Assembly: GCA_026075535.2 (NCBI GenBank)
Contig: AP026548.1
Location: 1-64,000 of the forward strand
Direction: 5' to 3'
DNA length: 64,000 nucleotides
Origin: Tricholoma matsutake
Lineage: Eukaryota > Basidiomycota > Agaricomycetes > Agaricales > Tricholomataceae
Part shown: positions 32,910 through 44,473 of the stretch, piece by piece
How positions within the stretch are numbered: position 1 is the stretch's first letter
Layout: each line of letters starts with the position of its first letter
Translations under genes and position numbers: made by a program
The notes under the pieces: generated by a model
Database searches by the model: none
What the model saw: only the letters and a program-made list of their open reading frames with translations
What the model was told of the DNA's origin: nothing

Positions 32910-34124
32910 AAGCTGACCCAACTCTCCCCCACACTGACGTTTCCATATGAGGCAACACTTTCCCAGTTGACAAATGATGAACATTTTCCCACAGCCTCAA
33001 CATTCAACATTCAACGTTCAACAACCACCACACAACATCGCGGCATCCCTGCCATAACACCTCACCCCCCTCCGTAAATGCGACCTCAACCACCACCGTA
33101 GCCTCCCGACCCTAAGTAAGTGTTTTATGTATTGTTTTTCTTACTGACAAGTTTCTAGGTTATATTTTCTATGCACGACGACTCATGCGGCTCGCACACC
33201 CCCTCTTCCCCATTCAAATGGGATGTGAGAGGTTTGTTTGGTCTAGCATGACCTCAGGCAGGTGCCGTGACCAGCAGGTACCCAAGGTAAGCACCCTATC
33301 CCCATATTCCTGCCACGTCACTACTACCTCGAAACAGGCAATGCCCGAGGGATCCAGCACCCGCCACTACCCCTGCGAGCAACAAGGACGAGGACAAGGT
33401 ACCGCCGCCGCCGCCCCCGCAACAACCGCCGCAAGCGACTGCTTGCGGGGTAGACACGGGGAGCGGGCAGACCACCGACAACGACTGCACGACAACGACC
33501 ACGACAAGATGGGGCAGGGACATCAACGCAGATAGGGACGACCCAACACCCCCCACCATGCGACAACAACAACGGCGAGGAGACGACGAGGATGATGACG
33601 GCCACCACCACCACATCACCCCCAACCGCCCCCGCGAGCAACTGCTCGTGGGGTGGAAACGGGGAGCAACAAGGACAGGGACGACGGGGAGAAGGAGCAG
33701 GTGCAACATCGACAATGGACTCACAGCACCCCTCCACCCCGCCGCGAGCGACTGCTTGGGGATGGAAACCGGGAGCGACGACGACGAGAGAGGGAGTGGG
33801 ACAAAGATGAGGGGACAACGACGACAACGATAGCAACAGAGACAACGGCAGCCACTTCACGACCCCCTCCGTAGATGTAATTCTCTTTTTCTTTTTCTTT
33901 TCCTTCTCTTTCGTTTTTCGGTTTCGATTATTGTTGCTTGCCCCCCTCGCACTTGTGAGGGAAATTTTTATATGTATTTAATTGTGTAGTACCTTCTCAG
34001 GTTAATTCATCTTTTGACCCGTTTTTCTTATGTGATAGTTAGATAAAATAAAAACATGAAATATTTGACTATGTGAACAAACTTCCTTTTTTGGATGTCT
34101 GTGTGGGGGAGAGTAAGGGTACTT
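32910..34124. mobile_element. 1215-bp insertion in the left arm, TSD TAATCGAC
   Basis: TAATCGAC is duplicated at 32902-32909 and 34125-34132. The ends form an imperfect inverted repeat sharing ACTCTCCCCCACAC. The interior (33180-33860) is GC-rich and contains units such as GCGAGC-AACT-GCTCGT and GCAAGC-GACT-GCTTGC, plus CCCCATTCAAATGGGATGTGA (20 of these bases also occur near 6397), so it is related to the hairpin-rich element at 5616-7622. No coding capacity is defended; open frames there are low-complexity. Confidence 0.8.
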
Positions 34125-34293
34125 TAATCGACATGTAGCTCACTCAGTAGTGCACCTGTAGCTACGAGAATAGCATATTTAGAGTCCCTTCGATGTGCAC
34201 TATAAGACTGTACCATCAAAGTGATCAAAATGTAAATTTTCGGAATGATGGTTTGGGCGGTCGAATTTCGCTACTCCCTATTCTTCTACCTCT

Positions 34294-34690
34294 ATGGATG
34301 ACCATCCAGCAGGTGTCGAGAAGCGTATGAGGCTAAATTCTGTGCTCAAAATCACGCTGCCAGCTCGTCCGTTGTCAAAGCGCGTTGTTGCTGATCACTT
34401 GGACGACTCAGCAGATGAGGTAACGGCTGATCCTACAGCAAACTTCGAGCCTGAGCCACATGAGGCGACAACTGGACACCAGCCCCGGTCTCATCAATCT
34501 CTGAAGCCCCTCCACCAAAAAAGATGCGCAAGAATCTGTCTCAGCCAGCCGATGATGAGAGGATCGAGGAACTGAGCGATCCAGGTGTGTCATCTGACAT
34601 CGATCTGTCGGATTCACCAGTTGTCATCGCAGCAGCACCATCTGCAAAACATCGCAAGAAGCCTGGAAGATGCAGTACATACAAGTAGAG
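34294..34690 (+). pseudogene. Foreign ORF carried inside the Tc1/mariner element
   Basis: ATG 34294 opens MDDHPAGVEKRMRLNSVLKI. With one frameshift near 34470 the plus strand continues through SEAPPPKKMRKNLSQPADD (a nuclear-localisation-like KKMRK), an acidic stretch (ERIEELSDPGVSSDIDLSD) and KHRKKPGR, to a TAG near 34687. It meets the transposase fragment tail to tail, and its end replaces the catalytic half of the transposase. No family recognised. Confidence 0.5.
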
Positions 34691-35090
34691 AACGAATACT
34701 ACGCACCTTCTTTGAGCTCATTCCGAGTCTTTTGAGAGTCCGAGAGATAGCGGCCAGGGATACAGATATGTCATGCTGCTCATGTAATTGTTCCTGTATT
34801 TCATCTAGGTATAGATCAGGAGTGTGTTCGAACATGAACTGAGACATATAGTCAGAGGATAGCCCGAAGTGTGTTCTCCCCATGTACTTTCTATCCCTAC
34901 AAACTTCTCCAACTTCTTGCCATGTCTTCTTCACACATTGTACAACCCGTAGAGGCATGTTGAGATCAGTGGCAATATCTTTGGAGCGCTTGTGCAATGT
35001 GTTATATGTGTATGCTTGATGGATGACACGCCGCTTTAGATCCATGGAGTAATACATTCGCACTGGGACAGGAGGCTTCTTGCGAGGCAT
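34690..35090 (-). pseudogene. Tc1/mariner transposase, N-terminal part only
   Basis: From ATG 35090 (MPRKKPPVPVRMYYSMDL) the frame covers about 130 residues. They include a helix-turn-helix region (DLKRRVIHQAY..RSKDIATDLNMPLRVVQCV) and the second one (YLDEIQEQLHEQHDISVSLA.ISRTLKRLG) typical of the DNA-binding half of these transposases. After SSKKVRSI the family resemblance ends; the DDE/D catalytic domain is missing. The open frame runs on to 34614 in unrelated sequence. Confidence 0.75.
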
Positions 35091-35353
35091 GACAGGTTGT
35101 ACAAGATGTCTGAGTGGAATACACTTGCTGGAGGTGAAAGAAAGTCGTGTCGTGTGTCTACTGATGAAGCTGACAAAAGTGACTTGTACATTTTTTATGG
35201 TACATACTTGCATATGTCAAGCCGAGTCCAAATATACTATTCTCGTAGCTATAGGTGCACTACTGCATGAGCTACAGGTCGATTACGATTCGAACCTAAC
35301 TCCTGAGAATTTTTGAAAAAAAAAATCGGCCGCGCCCTAAGTTCCGCAAATGG

Positions 35354-37624
35354 CTGTAACGAAGTTCTGCCCCAGCGAGATACCCAATATTCTTAATCCC
35401 CGGATGATGGCCATCATCCAGCGGAACAAAGGGAGGGCGGAATGCGGGAACAAGCGGAACAAACACGACAACAACGCCGACAACAACAACTACTACGACT
35501 TCGACCCTTAAACTTGCTATGCTACTCACATAGATCATGCGTCGAACTTCTGGACAAACAGTGCAGAAAGTCGACTATTAAGGAAGGACACAAGTACCAA
35601 CGACGTTTGACTCGGTTTGAGGAGTCTCAACGTCGTCGACGACGGCTAACCTTGCTATGCTGCTGACATATAAACGTCCATGGAATGTTCTAGGCACGGT
35701 TCTGGATCGTTGTCGGTAAGTTGAACTGCCAGAAACCCGAGGCTAACCTCCTCGTTAGCCTCCATTTCGCCTATGAATCACCGCAGAATCCACTCGACAG
35801 GTCTTCATTCAAACAACTCGCCAGTCTACTCCCCATTATCCCTACTCGCCGTCAACGCATTTGCTGCTCCTGTACTATCTCCTTCAACTATACCCCATCA
35901 CTAACCATTAATTCGCTAACAGGCCTCTGAATCGAGTCATACACTCTCTGCTCCACTCTGCGTGAACTTGAAGGAAGATTACTACAACTTTGGCTATTGT
36001 CCTGACCCCGAGGACCCCCACGATAAGTTGAGGACTAACTTCCGCTGTTCCGAGTATCAAACTCGCCCGGTTCGTACTCGCGCTTCTGCCCTCCACGTGG
36101 GCGCCGCTCCTGTCACCCACCACGCCTGCTCACTCTAGATGCCCCAAAGCTCGCCGTACCATGCCCGATTCCAACGACCTCACCTCGAAACTAATCACCC
36201 TGCGGCAAACCTGCCTCGGCAAACTCAAAAAATCAATAACTAGCGGTTACCAGCCTCATCCCATCCCTCGGCTGTATCCCCAATCCCACTTTTTCCAGAC
36301 AACAGAGACTGCGAGAGGAACTCGAGCGCTTGAAGCTCATCGTGCGCCGGCTGGGGCTGCTAACTAAACAGGACCCGATGGGGGATCCAAGCCTGTGCGA
36401 TGAGGTGAAGAGAAAGATGGATATTATGCAGGAGATTGAGGAGCTGACGGGGAAGATACAAGAGTCCCTTGATACCACCATCGACACCATAAACCCTGAC
36501 GGCTGCCGCCCCAATCCCTCCAATAGTGCCCACACCAGTTCAGGTTCCCACCCTAATCCCCCCAGCGAAGCTCACCCCGACGCCTCCCATCCCAACTCAC
36601 CTGACACCTCCCACCCCAACTCAAACACCCCCCAATCCGACCCTAATCCCTCCTCAAACCCAAACGCCCCGCATCCCGATAACACTGGCCCCAGTATGAC
36701 CAGCTCCAACACCGGCCCCGCCAAAAGACGATAAGGGGCGGAGGTTCATCTTAGTACGGGAACGTGTCAAGGGGATGTTGTGCTGGTACAGTTTGTGGTT
36801 TATTCTGTTCGGGTTTCTTTTGTTCGTAGAGTTATGATGATGATGGTTTTTTGATACCCTTTTTTAGTTTCGTGTTTGACATGCTTCTCGCCTCTATTCC
36901 TCCCCAATCTCCTGCTTATGCCAATGGAAATCCCTGTGCCTCTCACCCCAAGCCCTCTAAATCTAATGACGCCCACACAGTGCACCCCAATCGTCCTAAG
37001 GAGCGCCTCAGTTTCAAGATCCTCGCTTTTACAGCGCCCTTTCGCGTCTGCATTGTCCAAGTACGAAATAATGTTTCGTTTCCCATTTCTATGCTCTACG
37101 GCGATGCTAGCTCTCGCTCCTTTTCTTCTCTTCTCCTATCCGCAATTTCCACGTTCAACCCCTTGAGGCCGTCACTCCATTAATTTCAACGCACTCGCCC
37201 CACTCCCCGAGTCAACCCTCCCAGTCTGCAACCATCAGACGACACCGTGTAACCGCCAGTGTATGGCACGGTGGACAGCCCTACATTTGTTTACATCACG
37301 CAGAAGATCATAGATCTGTCAAAATAATCGTGTCCCATAATCGCCGCGTACCTGCCCTTGATAATTGTCATGGTCATATTGACACGATTTTTGATTCATA
37401 ATCGAGTCTCGACCGCTACTAATGCAAAAGAACAATAAAAATGGAACAATAGAAAAGAACAATGGGAAAGATTCGAAAGAACAATAATGGGAAAAGAACA
37501 ATGAGTAAAAGAAAATAGAATACAAATGTATGATTGCGATGAGCCAATGCTATATGTATGTGAGCATGTGACTTTCAAACTCAGAATCGGTATATGGTAA
37601 ACGAAGCCTCTCACCACAAACCCC
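35354..37624 (+). other. CpG-rich stretch with weak coding signal
   Basis: Plus-strand frames look coding but could not be joined. One is around 35940-36137 (LKEDYYNFGYCPDPEDPHDK, ending TAG). Another is 36161-36734: MPDSNDLTSKLITLRQ, then QQRLREELERLKLIVRRLGL (coiled-coil-like) and a Pro/Asn/Ser-rich tail ending TAA. Between the last two an intron-like GT..AG gap exists but the reading phases do not close. A perfect 18-bp palindrome GGATGATGGCCATCATCC lies at 35402-35419, and a GAACAAT-rich simple repeat at 37425-37500. No family recognised. Confidence 0.35.
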
Positions 37625-38443
37625 ATGACCGCCCTCCCATCTCTTGAGACATGCGGACTCTCTGGAACAGGGCTCAGCATTTGGCGCACCTTACTGAAAG
37701 TGGAGACCACCGCCCTGAATGACCCCTCCCACAGCAAAGCCAAGTATAATGACCCTCTCATTGGAATTCATCTCTTGGGCTTCTTTCTAAAGGACTTATG
37801 GGACCATACTCATGATGGGTACCTAGGATCTACTCCATATTCTCGCATGCTTTTGGAGATCACTTCATGCTGCAGCAAACTGGATGAGCAAGCCATCTAT
37901 GACGCCCTCGTTGAACTGGGTCTCAGGTATCGCAATTACCTCTTCTGAGTGTGTGAGTTGCATGATTATCTTCCAAATGCCCTAAACAACTTCCAGTTCA
38001 TGCCAACACAGGAGGTTGACCCACGCCATCGCGACATGTCTCTCGACCATCTTTTGATGTTGTAAAGGAGGGGATCTTGCAAGAATTAGGCAATGCTCCC
38101 CAGACAAAAATGAATGTCAAAGAACAGGTATGTTTCTTAGGCATCTATCTCGGACATCTGTTCATCTTCTTCAGGTGTTGCTACACGATGGATACAGATG
38201 TGCCATCAGTGGAGTCTATGATCTGCAATCTTGCCACAACATAGCTGAGGTTGATGCAGCCTCCAAGGCCATTCCTAATCCCCTGTTAATCCAGACAGAG
38301 ATCACCCACATCTTTTCAGAGAGTGTGCAAGATGGTGACAAGGTCAGTACTTTATTGCTCGATACCACTCATCCTTGTAAGAGTACTCTTACCTAATACT
38401 TACTAATATATGCAATCACCTGATCTCCTCCGTGGACATATAT

Positions 38444-38551
38444 ATACATTATGGACCTCGTCTTGTATCCTTATCTTATACCCTCGACAATATAACCCAT
38501 TCCACTTTACTCTTGTGTTACCTTAGTGTTTGATGCTCTAGCATCATTCCA
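38444..38551 (+). repeat. 108-bp direct repeat, left copy
   Basis: It starts ATACATTATGGACCTCGTCT and ends GCATCATTCCA. It matches 43500-43607 over its full length with about three substitutions, all transitions. Together the copies bracket a 4.9-kb transposon-derived segment inside the HNH intron. Confidence 0.95.
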
Positions 38552-38752
38552 CTTTTTTTTAAAGTTGAACAAACCGCCTACCCTCCCCTTCCCTGACATG
38601 TCACATGGCTATCTTTGCATTATCTCCCTGCCCATCAGACGACACCGGCACTTATCATTGAACCGTACACTGGAGGCATTTTCCAGCTCATGTCTTCAGC
38701 AGATCATCTAGCAATGATGTGCATATAGTGATAACCACAACAACAATTCTCC

Positions 38753-41660
38753 ATGCCTCGCAAAGTTGTCTGCACTTGTAGTGTCTGTTTCCACTTGACA
38801 TATTTGGACTCCCATGGCCAAAATGTCCCTGGCCACCTTGTCAGTTCACAGATATGAAGAAAACATGAAATTTGAGATCAACATGATCCCCAGGATGATC
38901 CACTTCCAGTGACTCGGAGGTCCACCATCATTGATGTTGAGTCACACTCTCAGGCTGCTCAATGTGTAGATCTTACACAAGGTATGCAAACACTGTTTTT
39001 ACATTTACTAAATTACAATTTAGGCTTTGGATTATAGCTGTTACACCTGTCATTGATCTATGCTGTCTCATTGTTGCTTGGCTCTCCCTTCAGTCTGGAA
39101 TCAGTAGAGATACTGCCAATATTCTATTGCACCTGTTCAAGTTCATCATCCTCACTACTCTGAGGCTCATTAAACTCGCACTTGCTGCTGCTGATATCAA
39201 CACCTCAGAACTCACAGAACTCAAGATGCCACTGGATATACAGACTGTATATTCCTGATGTCAGCTAGATCCTACAATTGAGTGGGTCATTTGCTGCCCC
39301 AAGTGCTTCAAGCAATATCCTAATGGTGGTCCATCACAATGTAACTGGTGTCACTCTCCAAAGTCCAGGCCTTGTAACACTAATCTATACACACAACATG
39401 AGACTTCAGGTGGCCTGCAGAAAATCCCTGAATGCCTCTATACCACTCAGTCATTTGAGTCATGGCTCATATTTTTACTCTCTCGTTCTCAAATTGAGGA
39501 CCATTTGTATCAGACTTTTGCAAAATCCCAAGGGGTGTTCAATCCTGGATGGATGCATAATATATATGACAGCCCTGCCTGGAGTTCATTGCACCCATTT
39601 CTTCAATCACCTTACCACCTTGTTTTTGCTTTATATTTTGACTGGTTTAATCCTTTGACCAATAAAATTGCAGGTATGTCTGTTAATTTTGGGGTGTAGA
39701 TGAAAATTAACAAATCTTTAGGCAAAGTAGTATCATGTGGTGCCATCATCCTATACTGTTTGAACTTGCCCATCTCCATCAGATTCCTTCATGAAAACAC
39801 ATTTACTATTGGAATGACTCCCTCTCCACATGCCCCAACTATTTGGACAATACCACATGTTCTGGAGCCTATCAAGAAGATGATTTTAGACTTAGACCTC
39901 CCTGGAAAGGTCTTACCTACAGATCGCAACCCACAGGGCACTGCAGTAGCAGCATGACTTATTCCACTGCTTGCAGATTTGCAAGCCATTCGGAAGGTGT
40001 CTGGATTTGTTTCTCATTCTGCTGGGTTATTCTATTCCTTCTGTAAATGTCACCACAATGACATTGAGGATCTTGATTACCATCATTGGGAACTGCGGTG
40101 TGGAACTGAAGTTCATGCTCAAGCTCAGGAGTGGTGCAATCTAGTAACCATCAAGGCTAAAACAGCTATGACTAAAGAAACTGGTGTGTGGTGGACACCA
40201 CTCCATGATCTTCCTTACTGGGATCCTGTCCAGTATATCATTCTAGGATTCATGCACAATTTTCTTGAAGGAATCCTTCAGTATCATCTTCGAGTTCTGT
40301 GGGGTATTGGGTGAACTAAGGCTGCAATCAAATTGTTGGCAACTCTTCAACTTGATGATGATGACACTCAGGCTGATGCAGAGACTTCATCCAATTACTC
40401 TGAAGATGATATTGCAAGTCAACATAGCAGCACTTCAGGTCTTGCAGAGCATTTGGACAATATGGATGTTGACGATGAAAACATTTCTACTTCTACCCCC
40501 CATTCTACTCCTACTCCCAGTTCAAATGCTGTGCCTCTTCCTTCTGATGATGAAGATGAAGATGAAGAACCTGTGTCTATTGGTGGTGCATTTGACTTTA
40601 TGCCTGCAGAGCTAGCTATGATTCAAGCATGCATTTTGGATGTTCAGCTTCCTACTTGGGTTCAATGGCCTCCCACCAACCTTGGTGAAGCCAGTCATGG
40701 AAGCTTGAAAGCTCATGAGCTCCTTATTCTATTTTCTGTCATATTTCCTCTTGTCATTCCCACACTCTGGTGGAATGGCACTGAGGAACAACAGGAACTT
40801 TTACAGAACTTTTGTGAATTGGTCTGTGCAACAAATATCATTGCAGGCTATTCTGTCAGCAATGCTGAAGCAGATGCTTATATGGACCACTACATCAATT
40901 ACTGCTCTTCTATGCAGCACCTTTTTGGTGCTGTATTTCACTCAATGCCCAACCACCACTATGCTATGCACAATGGAGCACTACTTAAATTCTGGGGCCC
41001 ACTAGCACTGCTTAGTGAATTTCCTGGTGAGAGGATGAATGGAGATTATGGGCAAATCAAAACAAACTGCCGCCTTTGTAAGTCCTCAATTTCTCAAATG
41101 TACTTTCACTAAGTAGTATTTTTTGAACAGAGGATATGGAGCTGACAATGCTGCCAGAGTGCTCATCGTGGGCACTTAGATGCACTTCTTTGCAATGACA
41201 ACTTCCAAGCTGATGTTCCTGAATTGGCTGAGATTTTACAACCAAACACACATCCCACCACTCGGCCAACACACAACCTCAATGGCCCTGAAGTTGCTAC
41301 TGCTCATGCAAGTGCAAAGCCCCTTGATCAAAGGCACTACAACCTTCTTCTTCAATATCTGAGAGTCATTGGCCAGGACTACAATTCAGTATTCACTGGT
41401 GGACCTTATGCTCTTGGCACCCTCCTGCACGCTCCTGCTGTTCAACAGCCTTGCCAAGTGGTCTTTGAGGATTGAACATACAGCTGCAACAATAGACATG
41501 TGGGAAACAGCCATATTCAGTTCTATATCCCAACATGTGGAGATACCATTGAGACTGGATATATTGAGGAAATTTGGGAGCTTCCCCTTGAAGGTCTCTG
41601 GCAAACATTTTTCTTTGTTCATCAACATCGTCCACTCTCACCAGCTCAGCAGAGAAAGCC
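38753..41660 (+). pseudogene. CACTA (EnSpm) Tnp2-type transposase
   Basis: ATG 38753 begins MPRKVVCTCSVCFHLTYLDS, a Cys-motif start usual for this family. A donor at about 38981 and an acceptor near 39027 frame the first intron; another intron lies at about 39674-39721. Diagnostic blocks: CCPKCFKQYP, SPYHLVFALYFDWFNP, CGAIILYCLNLP, FVSHSAGLFYSFC, IEDLDYHHWELR, LPYWDPVQYIILGFMHNFLEG, NLGEASHGSLKA and ERMNGDYGQIKTN (GELEGT-like position). TGA stops at 39256, 39955, 40312 and 41473 sit at expected Arg positions, plus two near 38855-38880. The C-terminal exons run to about 41655, then meet a Helitron fragment. CACTA-type termini were not found. The gene is inactive. Confidence 0.88.
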
Positions 41661-42913
41661 TTGTGAGAGAGCTCTCCATGCAACTTGAAGACATAAGGAC
41701 TGACACCATCATTGACAGCCTCTTCACCTGCATTGACAGACTCATCCACTTTGCGACCAATAGAAGTCATGGCCAGAGCATTGTTGTAGGTGCGAATATG
41801 GTCATGAAATGATTTGCCAATCTGGTCTTGAGCAGTGATCAAGTGGTGAAGCTCAGGAGGAATAGGATGGAGAGGTGGCAGGACTATCTTTCCACTGAGG
41901 CAGCACATGCCGAACTTGGGATGAGCATTAGAGGATTTGGTGAGTTTTTCAGCCATCCAATGAAAAGCATGACAGTCAGGACACTGAACATCCATTCTTC
42001 CCAGATAATGGACAGGCCAATGAGGAGTAAAAGGCTGATGTGCCAGAGGCAAAGGGATGTGAGGTGGTGGAGGCAACTAAAAGAATAACAGTCAGTTGAA
42101 ATCTCCAATTAAAAAACTTTACAACTATACTTACATCAGGAATTTGAACCATACCCTGAAGCAGAGGTGGAAGAGGGGCAGTAGCCACAGGGATAGGAGG
42201 AGCAGGAATAAGAGGAACAGGGAGTAGAGGGGTGAAAACAGGAGGAAGGGGACAATGCATTAATATCATACACAGTAATATTAGAATTGGCATACCAATG
42301 GAGGAGGAGCATCAACCACAGGAATGGGAGGAGCAGGAATTGGAGGAGCAGCCACTGGAGGATCAAAAACAGGAGGAGGAGCGAGCGGAGGAAGTGGGAC
42401 CATTGGAAGACCCCTGCCCCTGCCTCTGCCTCTGCCTCTTCCTCTTCCTCTACCTCTACCTTGCTGCAGAAGAGGAGGAAGTGCAGCTAGCTGCTGTGCC
42501 AAATGAGGAGGAAGATGCTGATACTGAGGAGGAGGTTCTCTACCTCTACCTTGCTGTAGAAGAGGAGGAAGGGCAGTTAGCTGCTGTGCCAAATGAGGAG
42601 GAAGATGCTGATACTGAGGAGGAGGTTCTCTACCTCTACCTTGCTGTAGAAGAGGAGGAAGGGCAGTTAGCCGCTGTGCCAAATGAGGAGGAAGATGCTG
42701 ATACTGAGGAGGAGGTGGAGGAGCAGCAAAAGGATCATCATTGTTATGAATTTGGATTCCATTAGGCAGTGGCAGTGCAGGTTGGGCAATGCGCATCATG
42801 CGAACATGATGTGGAGTCCGATGGTGAGCAGGACTATCCAGAGTCCTTTGGTCCCTTTCCATTTGCTGTGCTGCAGCTCGGACATGTCGAGGAGTGTTGG
42901 GTGGAGATGGATC
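41655..42913 (-). pseudogene. Helitron helicase, N-terminal fragment
   Basis: On the minus strand DPSPPNTPRHVRAAAQQMER starts just after a CAG acceptor near 42911. It is followed by a long Pro/Gln-rich part. After an intron-like gap comes LGRMDVQCPDCHAFHWMAEK..PKFGMCCLSGKIVLP.L, with DHIRTYNNALAMTSIG and HGELSHK. These are hallmarks of the region before the Rep/helicase domains of fungal Helitrons. Rep and helicase domains are absent: similarity ends at HGELSHK (about 41670), where the CACTA transposase begins on the opposite strand. It is a fragment of a rolling-circle transposon. Confidence 0.8.
42450..42720 (-). repeat. 90-bp repeat in the Helitron fragment
   Basis: Three in-frame copies of a 90-bp (30-residue) unit encode QYQHLPPHLAQQLTALPPLL and GRGREPPP. 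The copies are almost identical and so probably expanded recently. Confidence 0.85.
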
Positions 42914-42979
42914 CCTGGAAAATATCAGAAGTGAGACCAAAAAAGTCATATATATATACATACATGATAGCACACAACA

Positions 42980-43499
42980 GAGTCAACAGCCAAAGAAAAG
43001 GTAGGAGGAGGGGGGACCACTTTTACAGCAGCAGAGATGGGAGATCCTTGCAAGAAGCAGTGAAATCGGTGCTAACAGTGGCAGTTGAAAGTGGAGCAAC
43101 TTCCAAAAATGGAAGGGGAGGCAACTGCAAACCCACCAGCCCAATCTCCCTGCACACTGTGCCCTGAGAGAGGTCCAAAAAGAAACTGGCAGACACTCCT
43201 TTTGTTGAAAAAAGAGAAGCCAGGGAGGTAGGACTTTACAGAGCATCACCTTGAACTACTGACTCCCCAAGAATGCAACAACACCCCCACTGGAAAAGAG
43301 CCCAAGGAAAAAGAGATAGATATACAGAGAAGGCTAACAGATACAGGCTATGGCAAAGAGTGTAATGTAGCCAAGAAAAAGGTTTGAAAGAAGATAGCCA
43401 GGTGATGAGCTGGCATGCTGACATAATATAGTCAAAAGTTCCCATCCACCCAAACAACTCCCATGACATGGTCACATGACCGTCCTCCCTTTATTATTG
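42980..43499. other. No gene seen
   Basis: Region between the Helitron start and the right 108-bp repeat. No domain or transposon terminus was identified; the Helitron 5' end is expected somewhere here. Confidence 0.4.
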
Positions 43500-43607
43500 A
43501 TACATTACAGACCTCGTCTTGTATCCTTATCTTATACCCTTGACAATATAACCCATTCCACTTTACTCTTGTGTTACCTTAGTGTTTGATGCTCTAGCAT
43601 CATTCCA
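43500..43607 (+). repeat. 108-bp direct repeat, right copy
   Basis: It starts ATACATTACAGACCTCGTCT and ends GCATCATTCCA, matching 38444-38551. It is followed by the 3' splice site (ATTCCACAG) of the HNH intron, so this copy or the left one is the original intron sequence. Confidence 0.95.
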
Positions 43608-44112
43608 ATCCTACTGATCATTCCACAGGATTATGCTGCAACAGTCTTCGCAATACTCGAGATGTTTGGTCTTGGGAATAAAGCAAAAGCCCTGTATGGT
43701 GGCCAAGTTAACAGCCTTCATAATGTGATAACCATGGCAATCACCTTGCACTCCAAGTTTGATACCTTTAATCTGTGGCTTGAACCAGTACCTGGACAAG
43801 TATGTTGCACTATTTACTCCATTTTTCTCCATTCAAGCTACATGGTGTATTCAGGAAAACACTTATGCCGTTTGCGGGAATCTAATTGGCCAGTACACAG
43901 TGCCCACCCCATCACATGTCACATTCAGCGTTGAGCCCTCTGCTGCAGCCACCACTGAGACCATGAACAGAGAATTAACATTGCCTGACCCAGCCCTGAT
44001 TGCCATCCATGCTGTGTGTGCATATGTCATCAATTTATCAGGAGCTGCTGAGCAAGCTGACCAAATCCTCAGAGATATGGAAAATACTACAGTCCTGTCA
44101 AAAGATGGGAGT

Positions 44113-44473
44113 TGTTAGGAAACCACCCCATTACCTAATAAAATTTCATTTTATTTATTATGTCAAATTACGCTACATGACACCAAATGATGCTACACTT
44201 TGATAGCATGAGAATTTTATTTCACACACATCAAAATGTATGCACATCTACACATGCATTGGTAACAACAATGTCCAATATAGACCTAGTTGTGTTCTCT
44301 TAGGTATTCCACCTATGTTTTTGGTGTGAAAAGCCTATCTCAACAAACTCATCTATAAATAACCCCTCGCATCAAAACCATCAATTTCCCCATCATGAGC
44401 ACAGATCCCGCCCCCTTCTTGTAGAGAGAACCTGCACAGTCTTAGTTAGCAGATAGTGGGTGTCACCCTAACA
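44113..44473 (+). repeat. 5' LTR of element C
   Basis: 361 bp, TG..CA ends. Compared with the 3' LTR it lacks about 41 bp near 44283. In the 3' copy that piece (about 56752-56793) includes AGTATATAAACC, a plausible TATA box. Confidence 0.9.

Larger units (their letters stand above)
32836..35353. mobile_element. Composite Tc1/mariner-type element
   Basis: CCATTTGCGGAACTTAGG at 32836 is mirrored at the right end (35353). The match extends through a T/A-rich stretch, TCTCAGGAGTTAGGTTC and, past an insertion in the left arm, TAGCTCA..AGTAGTGCACCT (left 34137, right about 35277). It encloses the DNA-binding part of a Tc1/mariner transposase (minus strand) and a foreign plus-strand ORF. A clean TA duplication was not found. 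Confidence 0.75.
37625..44112 (+). pseudogene. Fungal HNH_2-type nuclease gene, intron invaded by transposons
   Basis: The first exon starts MTALPSLETCGLSG. It is broken by a TGA at 37946 (Arg expected) and a frameshift before SRPSFDVVKEGILQE. After a GTATGT intron the HNH core VLLHDGYRCAISGVYD..TEITHIFSES ends at a donor near 38342. The next exon begins DYAATVFAILEMFG at about 43629; the last begins ENTYAVCGNLIGQYTV at about 43855 and continues LSGAAEQADQILRDME up to 44112. The C terminus is cut by the LTR of element C. HIFSES with the upstream DGYRC is characteristic of a basidiomycete family with an HNH_2 domain, whose role is poorly known. The intron at about 38342-43628 contains a CACTA/Helitron composite. 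Confidence 0.75.

Noticed and set aside
33185..33874. Several open frames in the GC-rich 33-kb region
   Set aside because: Low-complexity translations of hairpin repeats; overlapping frames on both strands are equally open.
42232..42765. Plus-strand Glu-rich protein
   Set aside because: It is the antisense shadow of the Pro/Gln-rich Helitron N-terminal region and its 90-bp repeats.
44113..44117. 5-bp target duplication for element C
   Set aside because: Left flank GGAGT and right flank ATTAG do not match.
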